A DNA stretch of 64,000 nucleotides from Lophius americanus. Lineage: Eukaryota; Chordata; Actinopteri; Lophiiformes; Lophiidae. Both the position numbers and the translations under genes were made by a program. Shown here piece by piece: positions 62,401-64,000 of the stretch (the first letter of the stretch is position 1; each line of letters begins with the position of its first letter). The stretch spans positions 791,501 to 855,500 of the forward strand of contig JBBDHG010000061.1 in NCBI GenBank assembly GCA_037951165.1, in the 5' to 3' direction. Below the pieces are notes generated by a model. It did no database searches and had not been told where the DNA came from. It saw only the letters and a program-made list of their open reading frames with translations.

Positions 62401-64000
62401 CCTGGCCTTCCCTCCTCTGCCGCTCTCCCTCTTCCTTTCTCTGTCTGTCTCACCAGTGTTTCCTTCCCCAGAGCCCTCTGATGTTTAAGGATCAGATGCA
62501 GCAGGACGTCATCATGGTGCTCAAATTTCCCTCCAACTCCCCCGTCACTCACGTTGCTGCCAACACGCTCCCCCATCTCAGCATACCAGCAGCTGTCACC
62601 GTCACATGCAGCCGGCTGTTTGCTGTCAACCGCTGGCACAACACCGTTGGTGAGTGTGTTGAGGAATACAAATGTGGAGGTTTGTTTTTTTGGAGTTGGG
62701 TTTTGGTCCATACATGGAATATTATTGGAAACAAAATTCCTAAATGCTCAATTGCGGATAAATTCTACTCAATATATTGCCATTGCCATAACTACAAACC
62801 TTGTATTAAAATTCTACACCGGACTTCACGCTTAGATGTTGTACTGGTGTCTGCCGGAGACATTCTTCCAGTTTGGGGGCCACAGCCCCTAAAGCTCCTA
62901 TCACCATATATATTCCATTCTAGCTGTTCCTTCAGCTCCTGGTTTGTCACGATCTTTTCATGCTCCTTCTTCCTGATGTTACCGCGGCCGGGATTGCTGG
63001 ATCCATCACAACTGCCCTCTCCTGCTTCTCGTCAGCCTCCACTCTGTCTGGTTGGTAAAGCAGTAGCTGCTTGTCAGATTGGAACTTGAGGTCCCACAGG
63101 ATCTTGGCTCATTTGTTCACCACCACTGTTGGTGGTGCCTTCCAATGGGACTTGGGGACTTCTAATCTATCACTCAACGGCCATGTTCCTGTTTGCCACC
63201 CCAGCTATTTAGTTATGCTCTCAGTGTTGGCCATCCCAGGCAGCATCTTACATCCGGCCAATATTTACTGGATTGTCACCGGGGGAATCTTTGCACATTC
63301 AGCACCTGTGGTATTCCCCTGCTGCTATGGATCTGGTGCTTAAGGCCTGTGTTGCTATGATCAGAGCCTTTGTGCTGTCCTTCAGTCAGCGTTTTCCAGC
63401 CAGTGTGACGATTTCACGATGTCAGCCCCATTTTCCCGATGTTTTTCTCATTTTAAACGTAATTAAAAAATATTGAGCAATCGAATTAAAGCTATAATGC
63501 AGCTATGCAAGCCATACTTCATGATTGAGTTTTTTAAACTCACTGACTAGTTAATTATTTCCAAAAAAATTCTGTAGTTATGGAGCTGTTTTGAGGTTTT
63601 TTGTTTTTTGTTCATTGTATTAAAGTAAAGGTTATGTAAGCTTATATTTTCCACACTCTGCATATTTCAGACATAAATATTTGTTTATTATAGCCTCAGA
63701 TTAATCCGAATAATGCCCTCATTAGCAGAGCAAGCAAGCTTAATCAGCCATGGTACCGTGATTATAGAGGACCATATTTATTAGGGATTTCCAGATCAGG
63801 GGATTATTTTTATTATTTTTTTGACATAAATCATTCTTTTCATTAGAGAACGCTTAAGGATGATGTTTGGTATTCTTCCCGTTTTATAATGCATGTCTAT
63901 ATCTGACATGCTTGACCCTTGACCCTGCAGGCCTCCGTGGAGCTCCAGGATACTCCCTAGAGCAGGCTCATCATCTACCCATAGAGATGGACCCTCTCAT
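2583..64000 (+). CDS. nbea: Neurobeachin (nbea), partial gene: 51 spliced exons, both ends outside the window
   Basis: Neurobeachin is a large (about 2,900 residue) cytoplasmic scaffold of the BEACH family. It binds PKA regulatory subunit RII and is needed for membrane trafficking and synaptic receptor delivery. Seen here: 51 exons, about 7,712 coding bases, with every phase continuous. Domain order is armadillo-like (w1-w3), ConA-like lectin (w4-w7), armadillo-like (w8-w20), acidic linker with RII helix (w21-w22), conserved helical blocks and low-complexity linkers (w23-w32), DUF1088 region (w33-w39), PH-like (w40-w43), BEACH (w43-w50), and WD40 start (w50-w51). NBEA rather than LRBA is called because the linker keeps NBEA-type motifs such as VEVHDLLVDIKAEKVEATEV and TTTTQ. 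The start codon exon is left of the window (mammalian exon 1 encodes a glycine-rich N-terminus). The last WD40 exons are to the right. Paralogue a/b is undetermined. No promoter, start or stop codon of the gene is visible. Confidence 0.95.
2815..7604. other. Intron w1-w2 (4.8 kb)
   Basis: AT-rich. It contains three tandem copies of an 8-mer (aatggttg, about 3012-3038), a perfect 15-bp inverted repeat (3627-3677) and a near-consensus RFX X-box (5025-5038, one mismatch). No exon-like segment is recognisable; short ORFs such as 4642-4863 on the - strand look random. Confidence 0.75.
3627..3677. repeat. Perfect 15-bp inverted repeat, 21-nt loop
   Basis: ttatctgtaatatat at 3627-3641 is the exact reverse complement of 3663-3677. 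The AT-rich stem-loop may be the end of a small decayed transposon; no partner element was recognised. Confidence 0.6.
7605..7705 (+). CDS. nbea: nbea exon w2
   Basis: Residues 78-111 (LLVDMLGVMASYSITVKELK then LLFSMLRGDNGIW), part of the N-terminal helical region. Acceptor tctcag, donor GTGAGT, phase 1 in and 0 out. Confidence 0.95.
7706..11363. other. Intron w2-w3 (3.7 kb)
   Basis: AT-rich. It holds AAT-type simple sequence (about 9696-9740) next to a possible old repeat remnant, and a CTCTC pentanucleotide repeat near the 3' end that extends the pyrimidine tract of the acceptor. Nothing else is recognisable. Confidence 0.7.
11288..11332. repeat. (CTCTC)n pentanucleotide tandem repeat
   Basis: About nine units of ctcct/ctctc, 31 bp upstream of exon w3. 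It forms most of the pyrimidine-rich run before that acceptor, so length change could affect splicing. Confidence 0.9.
11364..11459 (+). CDS. nbea: nbea exon w3
   Basis: Residues 112-143 (PRHAIKLLSVLNQMPQRHGP then DTFFNFPGRSAA). Acceptor catccag, donor GTGAGA, phase 0 on both sides. The intron after it is 173 bp and shows nothing. Confidence 0.96.
11633..11754 (+). CDS. nbea: nbea exon w4 (start of ConA-like lectin domain)
   Basis: Residues 144-184 (AIALPPIAKWPYQNGF then TINTWFRQDPLNNINVDKD). This is the first strand set of the concanavalin A-like jelly-roll domain present in NBEA and LRBA. Acceptor ccccag, donor GTAAGT. The exon ends inside a Cys codon that w5 completes. Confidence 0.96.
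14090..14636. mobile_element. Decayed DNA transposon with inverted termini
   Basis: The left end caccgatcagccataacatt is matched in inverse orientation near 14614-14636 (aatgttatggctgatca). The interior resembles a widespread fish element whose reverse strand once encoded part of a transposase: for example the stretch with ctgctacagtagct and agcagttttggagaagctct. The family (Tc1/mariner-like) is my recollection and not tested. No open frame remains. The right part carries a long hairpin (14482-14563). Confidence 0.6.
14482..14563. repeat. Near-perfect 37-bp palindrome, 8-nt loop
   Basis: 14482-14518 and 14527-14563 are reverse complements at 36 of 37 positions (one t/c difference), with loop aagttgat. 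It lies inside the decayed transposon and probably arose from an inverted duplication of the element end. Confidence 0.9.
14916..15042 (+). CDS. nbea: nbea exon w5 (ConA-like domain)
   Basis: Residues 184-226 (FRTSKGIGYSAHFVGNCLI then VTSLKSKGKGFQHCVKYDF). Acceptor tcacag, donor GTAAAA. It completes the Cys codon split by the previous intron. The 1.0-kb intron that follows contains a CA microsatellite (15226-15268) and nothing else I recognise. Confidence 0.96.
15226..15268. repeat. (CA)n microsatellite
   Basis: CA dinucleotide tract with an interrupted CA-rich lead-in from about 15203; length is likely polymorphic. Confidence 0.9.
16044..16163 (+). CDS. nbea: nbea exon w6 (ConA-like domain)
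   Basis: Residues 227-266 (WYMISIVHIYNRWRNSEIRC then YVNGQLVSYGDMAWHVNTND). These are the strands typical of the laminin G/ConA-like fold. Acceptor tttcag, donor GTAAGA, phase 0/0. The frame runs on into the intron, which gives a spurious 145-residue ORF. The 1.4-kb intron that follows shows no recognisable element. Confidence 0.96.
17541..17687 (+). CDS. nbea: nbea exon w7 (end of ConA-like domain)
   Basis: Residues 267-315 (SYDKCFLGSSETADANRVFC then GQLGAIYVFSEALNPAQIFA, GPGYK). Acceptor ttccag, donor GTGAGC, phase 0/0. Confidence 0.97.
18235..18290. repeat. (AAT)n with adjacent small inverted repeat
   Basis: About seven AAT units followed by gataaattgaatttatggtg and the inverted repeat gcactttacaaagtgc. 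Possibly the end of an old SINE or MITE. Confidence 0.5.
19701..19732. repeat. (GT)n microsatellite
   Basis: GT dinucleotide tract with a single interruption, intronic. Confidence 0.9.
20126..20182. repeat. (GTGCATGC)n octamer repeat merging into (GT)n
   Basis: About three and a half copies of gtgcatgc followed by GT-rich sequence. Alternating purine-pyrimidine throughout, so potentially Z-DNA forming. Confidence 0.85.
21503..21540. repeat. (CA)n microsatellite, interrupted
   Basis: CA-rich simple sequence about 260 bp upstream of exon w8. Confidence 0.85.
21803..22000 (+). CDS. nbea: nbea exon w8
   Basis: Residues 316-381 (STFKFKSESDIHLAEHHKQV then LYDGKLASSISFTYNAKATD, ending VHSPHALMLQ). 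It links the lectin domain to the armadillo-like repeats. Acceptor ctgcag, donor GTCAGT, phase 0/0. The following 1.5-kb intron carries two repeats, listed separately. Confidence 0.96.
22103..22643. mobile_element. Decayed non-autonomous DNA element
   Basis: Both ends carry outward-facing ttcacact/ttcaaact-like sequence followed by an A/T run next to a tctgattttt motif in inverse orientation. The interior has phrases (ggatttaggaccacatatgg, tgtgctgttcacactgcc) that I associate with a common teleost MITE. No coding capacity. Ends and family are approximate. Confidence 0.45.
23117..23406. mobile_element. MITE-like element, copy 1 of a local pair
   Basis: 23208-23406 has inverted ends of about 30 bp: caccattcagccacaacatt on the left and, inverted, aatgttgtggctgaacggtg on the right. 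About 90 bp to the left of this is also shared with the copy at 24920-25190, so the mobile or duplicated unit is longer than the inverted-end core. The ends resemble those of the element at 14090-14636. Confidence 0.6.
23508..23641 (+). CDS. nbea: nbea exon w9 (armadillo-like)
   Basis: Residues 382-426 (DVKAIVTHSIHSAIHSIGG then IQVLFPLFAQLDYKQLNDC). Acceptor ttacag, donor GTGAGG, phase 0 in, 2 out, splitting a Cys codon. The next intron (653 bp) shows nothing recognisable. Confidence 0.95.
24295..24403 (+). CDS. nbea: nbea exon w10 (armadillo-like)
   Basis: Residues 426-462 (ATLLAFLVELLKSSVAMQEQ then MLGGKGFLVIGYLLEK). Acceptor ttgcag, donor GTTAGT, phase 2/0. Confidence 0.96.
24920..25190. 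mobile_element. MITE-like element, copy 2 of a local pair
   Basis: Direct-orientation copy of 23117-23382, 1.8 kb downstream, matching over about 270 bp with scattered substitutions. Its left end (from about 25012) is intact, but the right terminus is shortened or rearranged, so the inverted pair is no longer complete. Confidence 0.65.
25278..25430 (+). CDS. nbea: nbea exon w11 (armadillo-like)
   Basis: Residues 463-513 (SSRVHITRAVLEQFLSFAKY then LDGLPHGAPLLKQLCDHVLF, ending IHTPAK). Acceptor gttcag, donor GTCTGT, phase 0/0. The 1.7-kb intron that follows is AT-rich with no recognisable element. Confidence 0.96.
27120..27288 (+). CDS. nbea: nbea exon w12 (armadillo-like)
   Basis: Residues 514-570 (VQLSLYTYLSSEFIGTATIY then TTIRRVGTVLQLMHTLKYYY, ending NPKGL). 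Acceptor gaacag preceded by a weak pyrimidine tract, donor GTACGT, phase 0/1. Confidence 0.95.
27289..32285. other. Largest complete intron, w12-w13 (5.0 kb)
   Basis: No repeats are recognised. Stretches at about 27880-28040, 29590-29910 and 30780-31010 are less AT-rich and more complex than their surroundings. One holds a palindromic RFX X-box (29778-29791). They are reasonable places to look for conserved non-coding elements. No ORF with family resemblance. Confidence 0.6.
32286..32365 (+). CDS. nbea: nbea exon w13
   Basis: Residues 570-596 (EGPRPSQKEIISLRAFMLLF then LKQLILK). Acceptor tgtag, donor GTACAG, phase 1/0. The 363-bp intron after it contains a (GT)n tract. Confidence 0.95.
32580..32611. 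repeat. (GT)16 microsatellite
   Basis: Pure GT dinucleotide tract between exons w13 and w14. Confidence 0.92.
32729..32791 (+). CDS. nbea: nbea exon w14
   Basis: Residues 597-617 (DRGVKEDELQSILNYLLTMH E). A 63-base exon. Acceptor gtacag, donor GTAAGT, phase 0/0. The following 407-bp intron ends in a long pyrimidine-rich stretch (33030-33195) and holds nothing else. Confidence 0.96.
33199..33296 (+). CDS. nbea: nbea exon w15
   Basis: Residues 618-650 (DENIHDVLQLLVALMSEHPA then SMIPAFDQRNGI). Acceptor ctgtag, donor GTGAAT, phase 0/2. The 1.0-kb intron that follows is AT-rich and featureless. Confidence 0.95.
34299..34391 (+). CDS. nbea: nbea exon w16
   Basis: Residues 650-681 (RVICKLLASKSESIRVQALK then VLGYFLKHLGH). 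Acceptor ttacag, donor GTCAGT, phase 2/2. The 2.0-kb intron that follows shows no recognisable element. Confidence 0.95.
36416..36524 (+). CDS. nbea: nbea exon w17
   Basis: Residues 681-717 (KRKVEIMHTHSLFTLLGERL then MMHTNTVSITTYNTLYE). Acceptor ctccag, donor GTAAGT, phase 2/0. The next intron is 107 bp. Confidence 0.96.
36632..36713 (+). CDS. nbea: nbea exon w18
   Basis: Residues 718-745 (ILTEQVCTQVVHKPHPEPDS then TVKIQNP). Acceptor atgcag, donor GTAAGC, phase 0/1. The exon ends inside a Met codon. The next intron is 181 bp. Confidence 0.96.
36895..37018 (+). CDS. nbea: nbea exon w19
   Basis: Residues 745-786 (MILKVVATLLKNSSPSTELM then EVRRLFLSDMIKLFSNSREN). Acceptor atacag, donor GTAAGA, phase 1/2. 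The next intron is 109 bp. Confidence 0.96.
37128..37320 (+). CDS. nbea: nbea exon w20
   Basis: Residues 786-850 (CLLQCSVWQDWMFSLGYINP, then MVYNIFRILLYHAIKYEWGG, ending LSIAHSK). Last exon of the strongly conserved armadillo-like block. Acceptor tatcag, donor GTGAGA, phase 2/0. The 993-bp intron that follows shows nothing recognisable. Confidence 0.96.
38314..39000 (+). CDS. nbea: nbea exon w21 (687 nt; acidic linker with candidate PKA RII site)
   Basis: Residues 851-1079. It starts VTYEAHKEYLAKMYEEYQRQ (coiled helix with charged residues), then a Ser/Thr/Glu/Gly-rich, probably disordered stretch. It keeps NBEA-specific blocks: VEVHDLLVDIKAEKVEATEV, an amphipathic helix (38761-38838) and GPLITLADEKDS. 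Acceptor tcctag, donor GTAAGA, phase 0/0. The middle is much less like mammalian NBEA than the flanking exons, as expected for a linker. Confidence 0.95.
38761..38838 (+). other. nbea: Candidate PKA RII-binding amphipathic helix
   Basis: The encoded segment LVEVDSLLDSAYCAVVQNL places hydrophobic residues at AKAP-like spacing on one face. Mammalian neurobeachin binds PKA RII through a helix in this linker. The match to that helix is by position and remembered sequence, so RII binding in fish is inferred. Confidence 0.6.
39166..39615 (+). CDS. nbea: nbea exon w22 (450 nt; disordered linker)
   Basis: Residues 1080-1229: Pro/Ser/Thr-rich linker with the conserved islands DDLSLLAHMT, SDTERSDDGKD and the terminal KKIQTTTTTQ. 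Acceptor tccaag, donor GTGTGT, phase 0/0. The preceding intron is 165 bp. The following 721-bp intron shows nothing recognisable. Confidence 0.93.
40337..40554 (+). CDS. nbea: nbea exon w23
   Basis: Residues 1230-1302. After a variable start (ALHGRTAAQLE) comes the highly conserved RDLRVDLGFRGMPMTEEQRR and FKWSPMHQRLLTDLLFALET. Acceptor ctgcag, donor GTGAGT, phase 0/2. The next intron is 260 bp. Confidence 0.96.
40815..40968 (+). CDS. nbea: nbea exon w24
   Basis: Residues 1302-1353 (HSTKSVMDFVNSNENIIFVH then NTIHLISQMVDNIIIACGGI, ending LSAATSPS). Acceptor ttgcag, donor GTAAGT, phase 2/0. The phase-0 exit leaves room for in-frame cassette exons in the next 2.0 kb. Confidence 0.96.
41457..41480 (+). 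CDS. nbea: Candidate 24-nt microexon of nbea
   Basis: Eight codons (SSKSSANT) between a long pyrimidine-rich run ending tgtgcag and a consensus GTAAGT donor. The length is a multiple of three, and both neighbouring exons (w24 out, w25 in) are phase 0, so inclusion keeps the frame and adds a Ser-rich insert. Not counted in the 51 exons. Splicing is inferred from sequence alone. Confidence 0.55.
41690..41925 (+). mobile_element. tRNA-derived SINE, fish type
   Basis: The head looks like a tRNA with an A box (tagctcagtggg) and a B box (ggttcaaatcc). A body of the kind common in fish SINEs follows (cccactgctcctgggtcaaa, atgcagagaaataatttcac), then a tail ending in caataaagg and a cttct-type repeat. 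About 210 bp downstream of the microexon candidate, same strand as nbea. Confidence 0.8.
42018..42392 (+). other. Unexplained open reading frame in intron w24-w25
   Basis: An open frame of 125 codons whose middle (KTFLVFQKFSAVASAKPVPF then VSILKKAGGVVPQ) looks more protein-like than other intronic ORFs here. A GAG/GTGCGT donor at 42266/42267 falls in phase 0, matching the flanking exons. No convincing acceptor is present upstream, and I do not recognise the sequence. Confidence 0.25.
42967..43147 (+). CDS. nbea: nbea exon w25
   Basis: Residues 1354-1414 (TELENIEATQGMSSETAVTF, then FASSLNFSEIEAEKNMSSGG, ending RQCLRL). Acceptor ctccag, donor GTGTGT, phase 0/1. The 1.5-kb intron that follows is AT-rich with no recognisable element. 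Confidence 0.96.
44626..44750 (+). CDS. nbea: nbea exon w26
   Basis: Residues 1414-1455 (VCCVAVRNCLECRQRQRDRS then a Ser-rich tail ending ASSTSK). Acceptor atcag, donor GTACAC, phase 1/0. As I recall, mammalian NBEA has about 14 more residues after this point; they are not found in the 130-bp intron. Confidence 0.94.
44881..44946 (+). CDS. nbea: nbea exon w27
   Basis: Residues 1456-1477 (DPDRLLQDVDINRLRAVVFR then DV). Acceptor tacttagcag is a TAG-CAG tandem, so an exon start at 44878 (one extra Gln) is equally in frame. Donor GTGGGC, phase 0/0. The next intron is 98 bp. Confidence 0.94.
45045..45213 (+). CDS. nbea: nbea exon w28
   Basis: Residues 1478-1534 (DDSKQAQFLALAVVYFISVL then MVSKYRDILEPQREIGRSTS, ending EINSPTST). 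Contains a hydrophobic helix (LALAVVYFISVLMV), also present in mammalian NBEA. The usual donor GTGATG is weak. A stronger GTGAGT donor 69 bp downstream (45283) would extend the exon in frame. Phase 0/1. Confidence 0.94.
45214..45282 (+). other. nbea: Possible alternative 3' extension of exon w28 (+23 codons)
   Basis: The frame stays open from w28 through this stretch (GDGCFSSAMIFSALQCNLR then AGAA) to a CTG/GTGAGT donor. The 69-base length is a multiple of three and joins w29 in frame. Mammalian NBEA also has an isoform insert at this junction, by my recollection. Confidence 0.45.
45571..45938 (+). CDS. nbea: nbea exon w29 (low-complexity linker)
   Basis: Residues 1534-1656. Conserved islands are PHTDSGIGEE, RRSQESLLDSP and SISSISQTNKGINVK. 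Between them are species-specific low-complexity runs: Gly-Leu alternation, Asp-Arg repeats and a Gly run. Acceptor ctccag, donor GTGGGA, phase 1/0. The 395-bp intron that follows shows nothing. Confidence 0.93.
46334..46470 (+). CDS. nbea: nbea exon w30
   Basis: Residues 1657-1702 (EILKSLVAAPLDGGELGQES, then TPYHPDPALKTHPMLPMQFH). Acceptor atgcag, donor GTCAGT, phase 0/2. The 773-bp intron that follows is AT-rich and featureless. Confidence 0.94.
47244..47398 (+). CDS. nbea: nbea exon w31
   Basis: Residues 1702-1754 (SVVVPVKKPPPGSLSVNTVG then TPTTAGAVTAGSTPNIFAAA). A Thr/Ala/Pro-rich linker. Acceptor ttacag, donor GTTAGA, phase 2/1. The 911-bp intron that follows has balanced composition around 47500-47650 but no recognisable element. 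Confidence 0.94.
48310..48436 (+). CDS. nbea: nbea exon w32
   Basis: Residues 1754-1796: a run of nine Ser encoded by mixed TCN codons, then FVNGATSKNLPAVQTVAPMP and EDTMENM. Acceptor atctag, donor GTCAGG, phase 1/2. Confidence 0.93.
48437..50435. other. Intron w32-w33 (2.0 kb)
   Basis: Mostly AT-rich. The exception is 49426-49640, a GC- and C-rich patch that begins after a possible acceptor (tattgcag at 49418-49425) and is open in the frame fixed by exon w32. It could hide a cassette exon but lacks a good donor. The rest is pyrimidine-rich and featureless. Confidence 0.6.
50436..50563 (+). CDS. nbea: nbea exon w33 (start of DUF1088-type region)
   Basis: Residues 1796-1839 (SITTKLERALEKVAPLLREI then FVDFAPFLSRTLLGSHGQEL). 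Acceptor ctgcag, donor GTACAG. A second GT donor 6 bp downstream (50570) gives an in-frame Gly-Thr insertion. Phase 2/1. The next intron (598 bp) is featureless. Confidence 0.96.
51162..51223 (+). CDS. nbea: nbea exon w34
   Basis: Residues 1839-1859 (GLVCMKSSTSVVELVMLLCS Q). A 62-base exon. Acceptor ctgcag, donor GTAGGT, phase 1/0. The 1.4-kb intron that follows shows nothing recognisable. Confidence 0.95.
52610..52674 (+). CDS. nbea: nbea exon w35
   Basis: Residues 1860-1881 (EWQNSIQKNAGLAFIELINE G). Acceptor acttag, donor GTAATC, phase 0/2. The 412-bp intron that follows is featureless. Confidence 0.95.
53087..53195 (+). CDS. nbea: nbea exon w36
   Basis: Residues 1881-1917 (LLCHAMKDHIVRVANEAEFI then LNRQRAEDVHKHAEFE). 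Acceptor caccag, donor GTAGCA, phase 2/0. Confidence 0.95.
53427..53509. repeat. (ATT)n followed by (AAT)n, self-complementary
   Basis: About 18 ATT units, a short spacer (agtaatg), then about nine AAT units. The two arrays are reverse complements and could fold into a long AT hairpin. Confidence 0.9.
53510..53700. repeat. Probable decayed interspersed repeat
   Basis: It begins gatctttatttagacaggga and continues with sequence resembling a common teleost dispersed repeat of the tttatttagacaggga... type. No coding capacity; the right boundary is a guess. Confidence 0.35.
55171..55195. repeat. (CACCT)5 pentanucleotide repeat
   Basis: Five perfect units, 65 bp upstream of exon w37 and within the reach of its branch point/pyrimidine tract. 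Confidence 0.9.
55261..55427 (+). CDS. nbea: nbea exon w37
   Basis: Residues 1918-1973 (SNCAQYAADRREEEKMCDHL, then LKQKILNILTNKHGAWGTMS). Acceptor ctccag, donor GTGAGC, phase 0/2. The 903-bp intron that follows shows nothing recognisable. Confidence 0.96.
56331..56455 (+). CDS. nbea: nbea exon w38
   Basis: Residues 1973-2015, with the invariant FWRLDYWEDDLRRRRRFVRN then AFGSTHADVLLKVLEDY. Acceptor ttctag, donor GTCAGT, phase 2/1. The next intron, 83 bp, is the shortest one seen here. Confidence 0.96.
56539..56688 (+). CDS. nbea: nbea exon w39
   Basis: Residues 2015-2065 (GTEEEEEGLKSKKTFRSQSV then VTQNPEAELMLEGDDDAVSL, ending EIDNLA). Acidic, just ahead of the PH-like domain. Acceptor aaacag with little pyrimidine tract, donor GTGAGT, phase 1/1. 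The 477-bp intron after it contains a perfect 10-bp hairpin (57073-57098). Confidence 0.95.
57166..57302 (+). CDS. nbea: nbea exon w40 (PH-like domain start)
   Basis: Residues 2065-2110 (GPVVLSTPAQLVAPVVVARG then TLSITTTEIYFEVDEEDPAF). First strands of the PH-like domain that packs against BEACH. Acceptor cccag, donor GTGAGC, phase 1/0. The next intron is 146 bp. Confidence 0.96.
57449..57566 (+). CDS. nbea: nbea exon w41 (PH-like domain)
   Basis: Residues 2111-2150 (VLAYSEGLHGKWMFSEIRAV then FSRHYLLQNTGLEVFMANR). Acceptor caccag, donor GTAAGT, phase 0/1. The 553-bp intron that follows is featureless. Confidence 0.96.
58120..58222 (+). CDS. nbea: nbea exon w42 (PH-like domain end)
   Basis: Residues 2150-2184 (SVMFNFPDPATVKRVVYSLP then RVGVGTSYGLPQA). 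Acceptor ctgcag, donor GTAGGT, phase 1/2. The next intron is 102 bp. Confidence 0.96.
58325..58440 (+). CDS. nbea: nbea exon w43 (PH-BEACH linker, BEACH start)
   Basis: Residues 2184-2223 (RRISLATPRQLFKSSNMTQR then WQRREISNFEYLMFLNTIA). WQRREISNFEYLMFLN is the first conserved BEACH motif. Acceptor tgccag, donor GTGATG, phase 2/1. The 875-bp intron that follows shows nothing recognisable. Confidence 0.97.
59316..59428 (+). CDS. nbea: nbea exon w44 (BEACH domain)
   Basis: Residues 2223-2260 ([20 protein letters not shown] then DSEELDLTLPGNFRDLSK), with the family signature YPxFPWVL. Acceptor ctacag, donor GTTAGG, phase 1/0. The 309-bp intron that follows is AT-rich. Confidence 0.97.
59738..59878 (+). 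CDS. nbea: nbea exon w45 (BEACH domain)
   Basis: Residues 2261-2307 (PIGALNPKRAAFYAERYETW then the HYTTLYSTAHSTLMWMLRI segment). The HY-YS pattern is typical of BEACH. Acceptor tttcag, donor GTAAGT, phase 0/0. The next intron is 91 bp. Confidence 0.97.
59970..60089 (+). CDS. nbea: nbea exon w46 (BEACH domain, divergent core)
   Basis: Residues 2308-2347 (EPFSTFFLNANDNKFDHPER then AFSGIGCSWRNCQRDTADVK). The SGIGCSWRNCQ stretch differs at several positions from the SSVARSWRTSQ that I remember in mammalian NBEA, but keeps the BEACH-wide W and Cys spacing. Acceptor ctgcag, donor GTATCT, phase 0/0. The next intron is 126 bp. Confidence 0.95.
60216..60368 (+). CDS. nbea: nbea exon w47 (BEACH domain)
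   Basis: Residues 2348-2398: ELIPEFYYLPEMFVNSNEYE (the BEACH hallmark ELIPEFYYLPE), then LGVRDDGVGVCDVELPAWAK and a tail ending FVRINRM. Acceptor cgtag, donor GTGAGC, phase 0/0. The next intron is 105 bp. Confidence 0.97.
60474..60638 (+). CDS. nbea: nbea exon w48 (BEACH domain)
   Basis: Residues 2399-2453 ([20 protein letters not shown] then YKQRGPEAVRALNVFNFLSY, ending DAAQRE). The [14 protein letters not shown] block is the second BEACH hallmark. The end (NLDNPDAAQRE) is one residue shorter than the mammalian form I recall. Acceptor aaccag, donor GTCTGT, phase 0/0. Confidence 0.94.
60777..60850. repeat. (ATA)n-rich simple sequence
   Basis: Interrupted ATA/AAT units switching to ATT, just downstream of exon w48. 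Confidence 0.75.
60960..61440. mobile_element. Probable decayed retroelement-derived repeat
   Basis: Phrases such as gttaaccagtgagcgggcac, gataggatctcctggtgttt and gctgaattttgtaccagctg match in pattern a dispersed repeat that I know from many teleost introns. No open frame remains; boundaries and class are uncertain. Confidence 0.45.
61690..61779 (+). CDS. nbea: nbea exon w49 (BEACH domain)
   Basis: Residues 2454-2483 (VIESQIQASGQVPSQLLIEP then HPPRSSAMHL), with the BEACH motif GQxPxQLxxxPHP. Acceptor actgaag is unusual (a purine before AG), but the reading matches the family. Donor GTGAGA, phase 0/0. The 677-bp intron that follows ends in a very long pyrimidine tract. Confidence 0.93.
62457..62649 (+). 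CDS. nbea: nbea exon w50 (BEACH end, WD40 start)
   Basis: Residues 2484-2548 (CFLPQSPLMFKDQMQQDVIM, then FPSNSPVTHVAANTLPHLSI, ending FAVNRWHNTV). Acceptor caccag. A second acceptor, ccccag, lies 15 bp inside the exon and would drop CFLPQ in frame. Donor GTGAGT, phase 0/1. Confidence 0.95.
62650..63930. other. Intron w50-w51 (1.3 kb)
   Basis: About half is a LINE fragment on the - strand (62840-63400). The rest is AT-rich without features. The reading frame of exon w50 stays open into this intron and through the LINE, which produces a misleading 244-residue ORF. Confidence 0.75.
62840..63400 (-). mobile_element. Decayed non-LTR retrotransposon (LINE) fragment, C-terminal end of ORF2
   Basis: Read on the - strand it gives, across frameshifts, the pattern AVVMDPAIP ... 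NIRKKEHEKI ... VIGALGAVAPKLEE. I know this from the C-terminal part of a reverse-transcriptase polyprotein common in teleost genomes. No intact frame; inserted antisense to nbea. The clade is not determined. Confidence 0.7.
63931..64000 (+). CDS. nbea: nbea exon w51 (WD40 region, cut by window end)
   Basis: Residues 2548-2571 (GLRGAPGYSLEQAHHLPIEM DPL), the segment just before the WD40 propeller. Acceptor ctgcag, phase 1 in. The 3' end and the remaining WD40 exons lie beyond the window. Confidence 0.94.

Noticed and set aside
62355..63089. Independent 244-codon gene on the + strand
   Set aside because: It is exon w50 of nbea with intron read on both sides, continuing into an antisense LINE fragment.
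2583..64000. LRBA as the identity of the gene
   Set aside because: The linker motifs (VEVHDLLVDIKAEKVEATEV, KIQTTTTTQ, PHTDSGIGEE) and the region around exon w25 fit NBEA; LRBA differs in these parts as I remember them.
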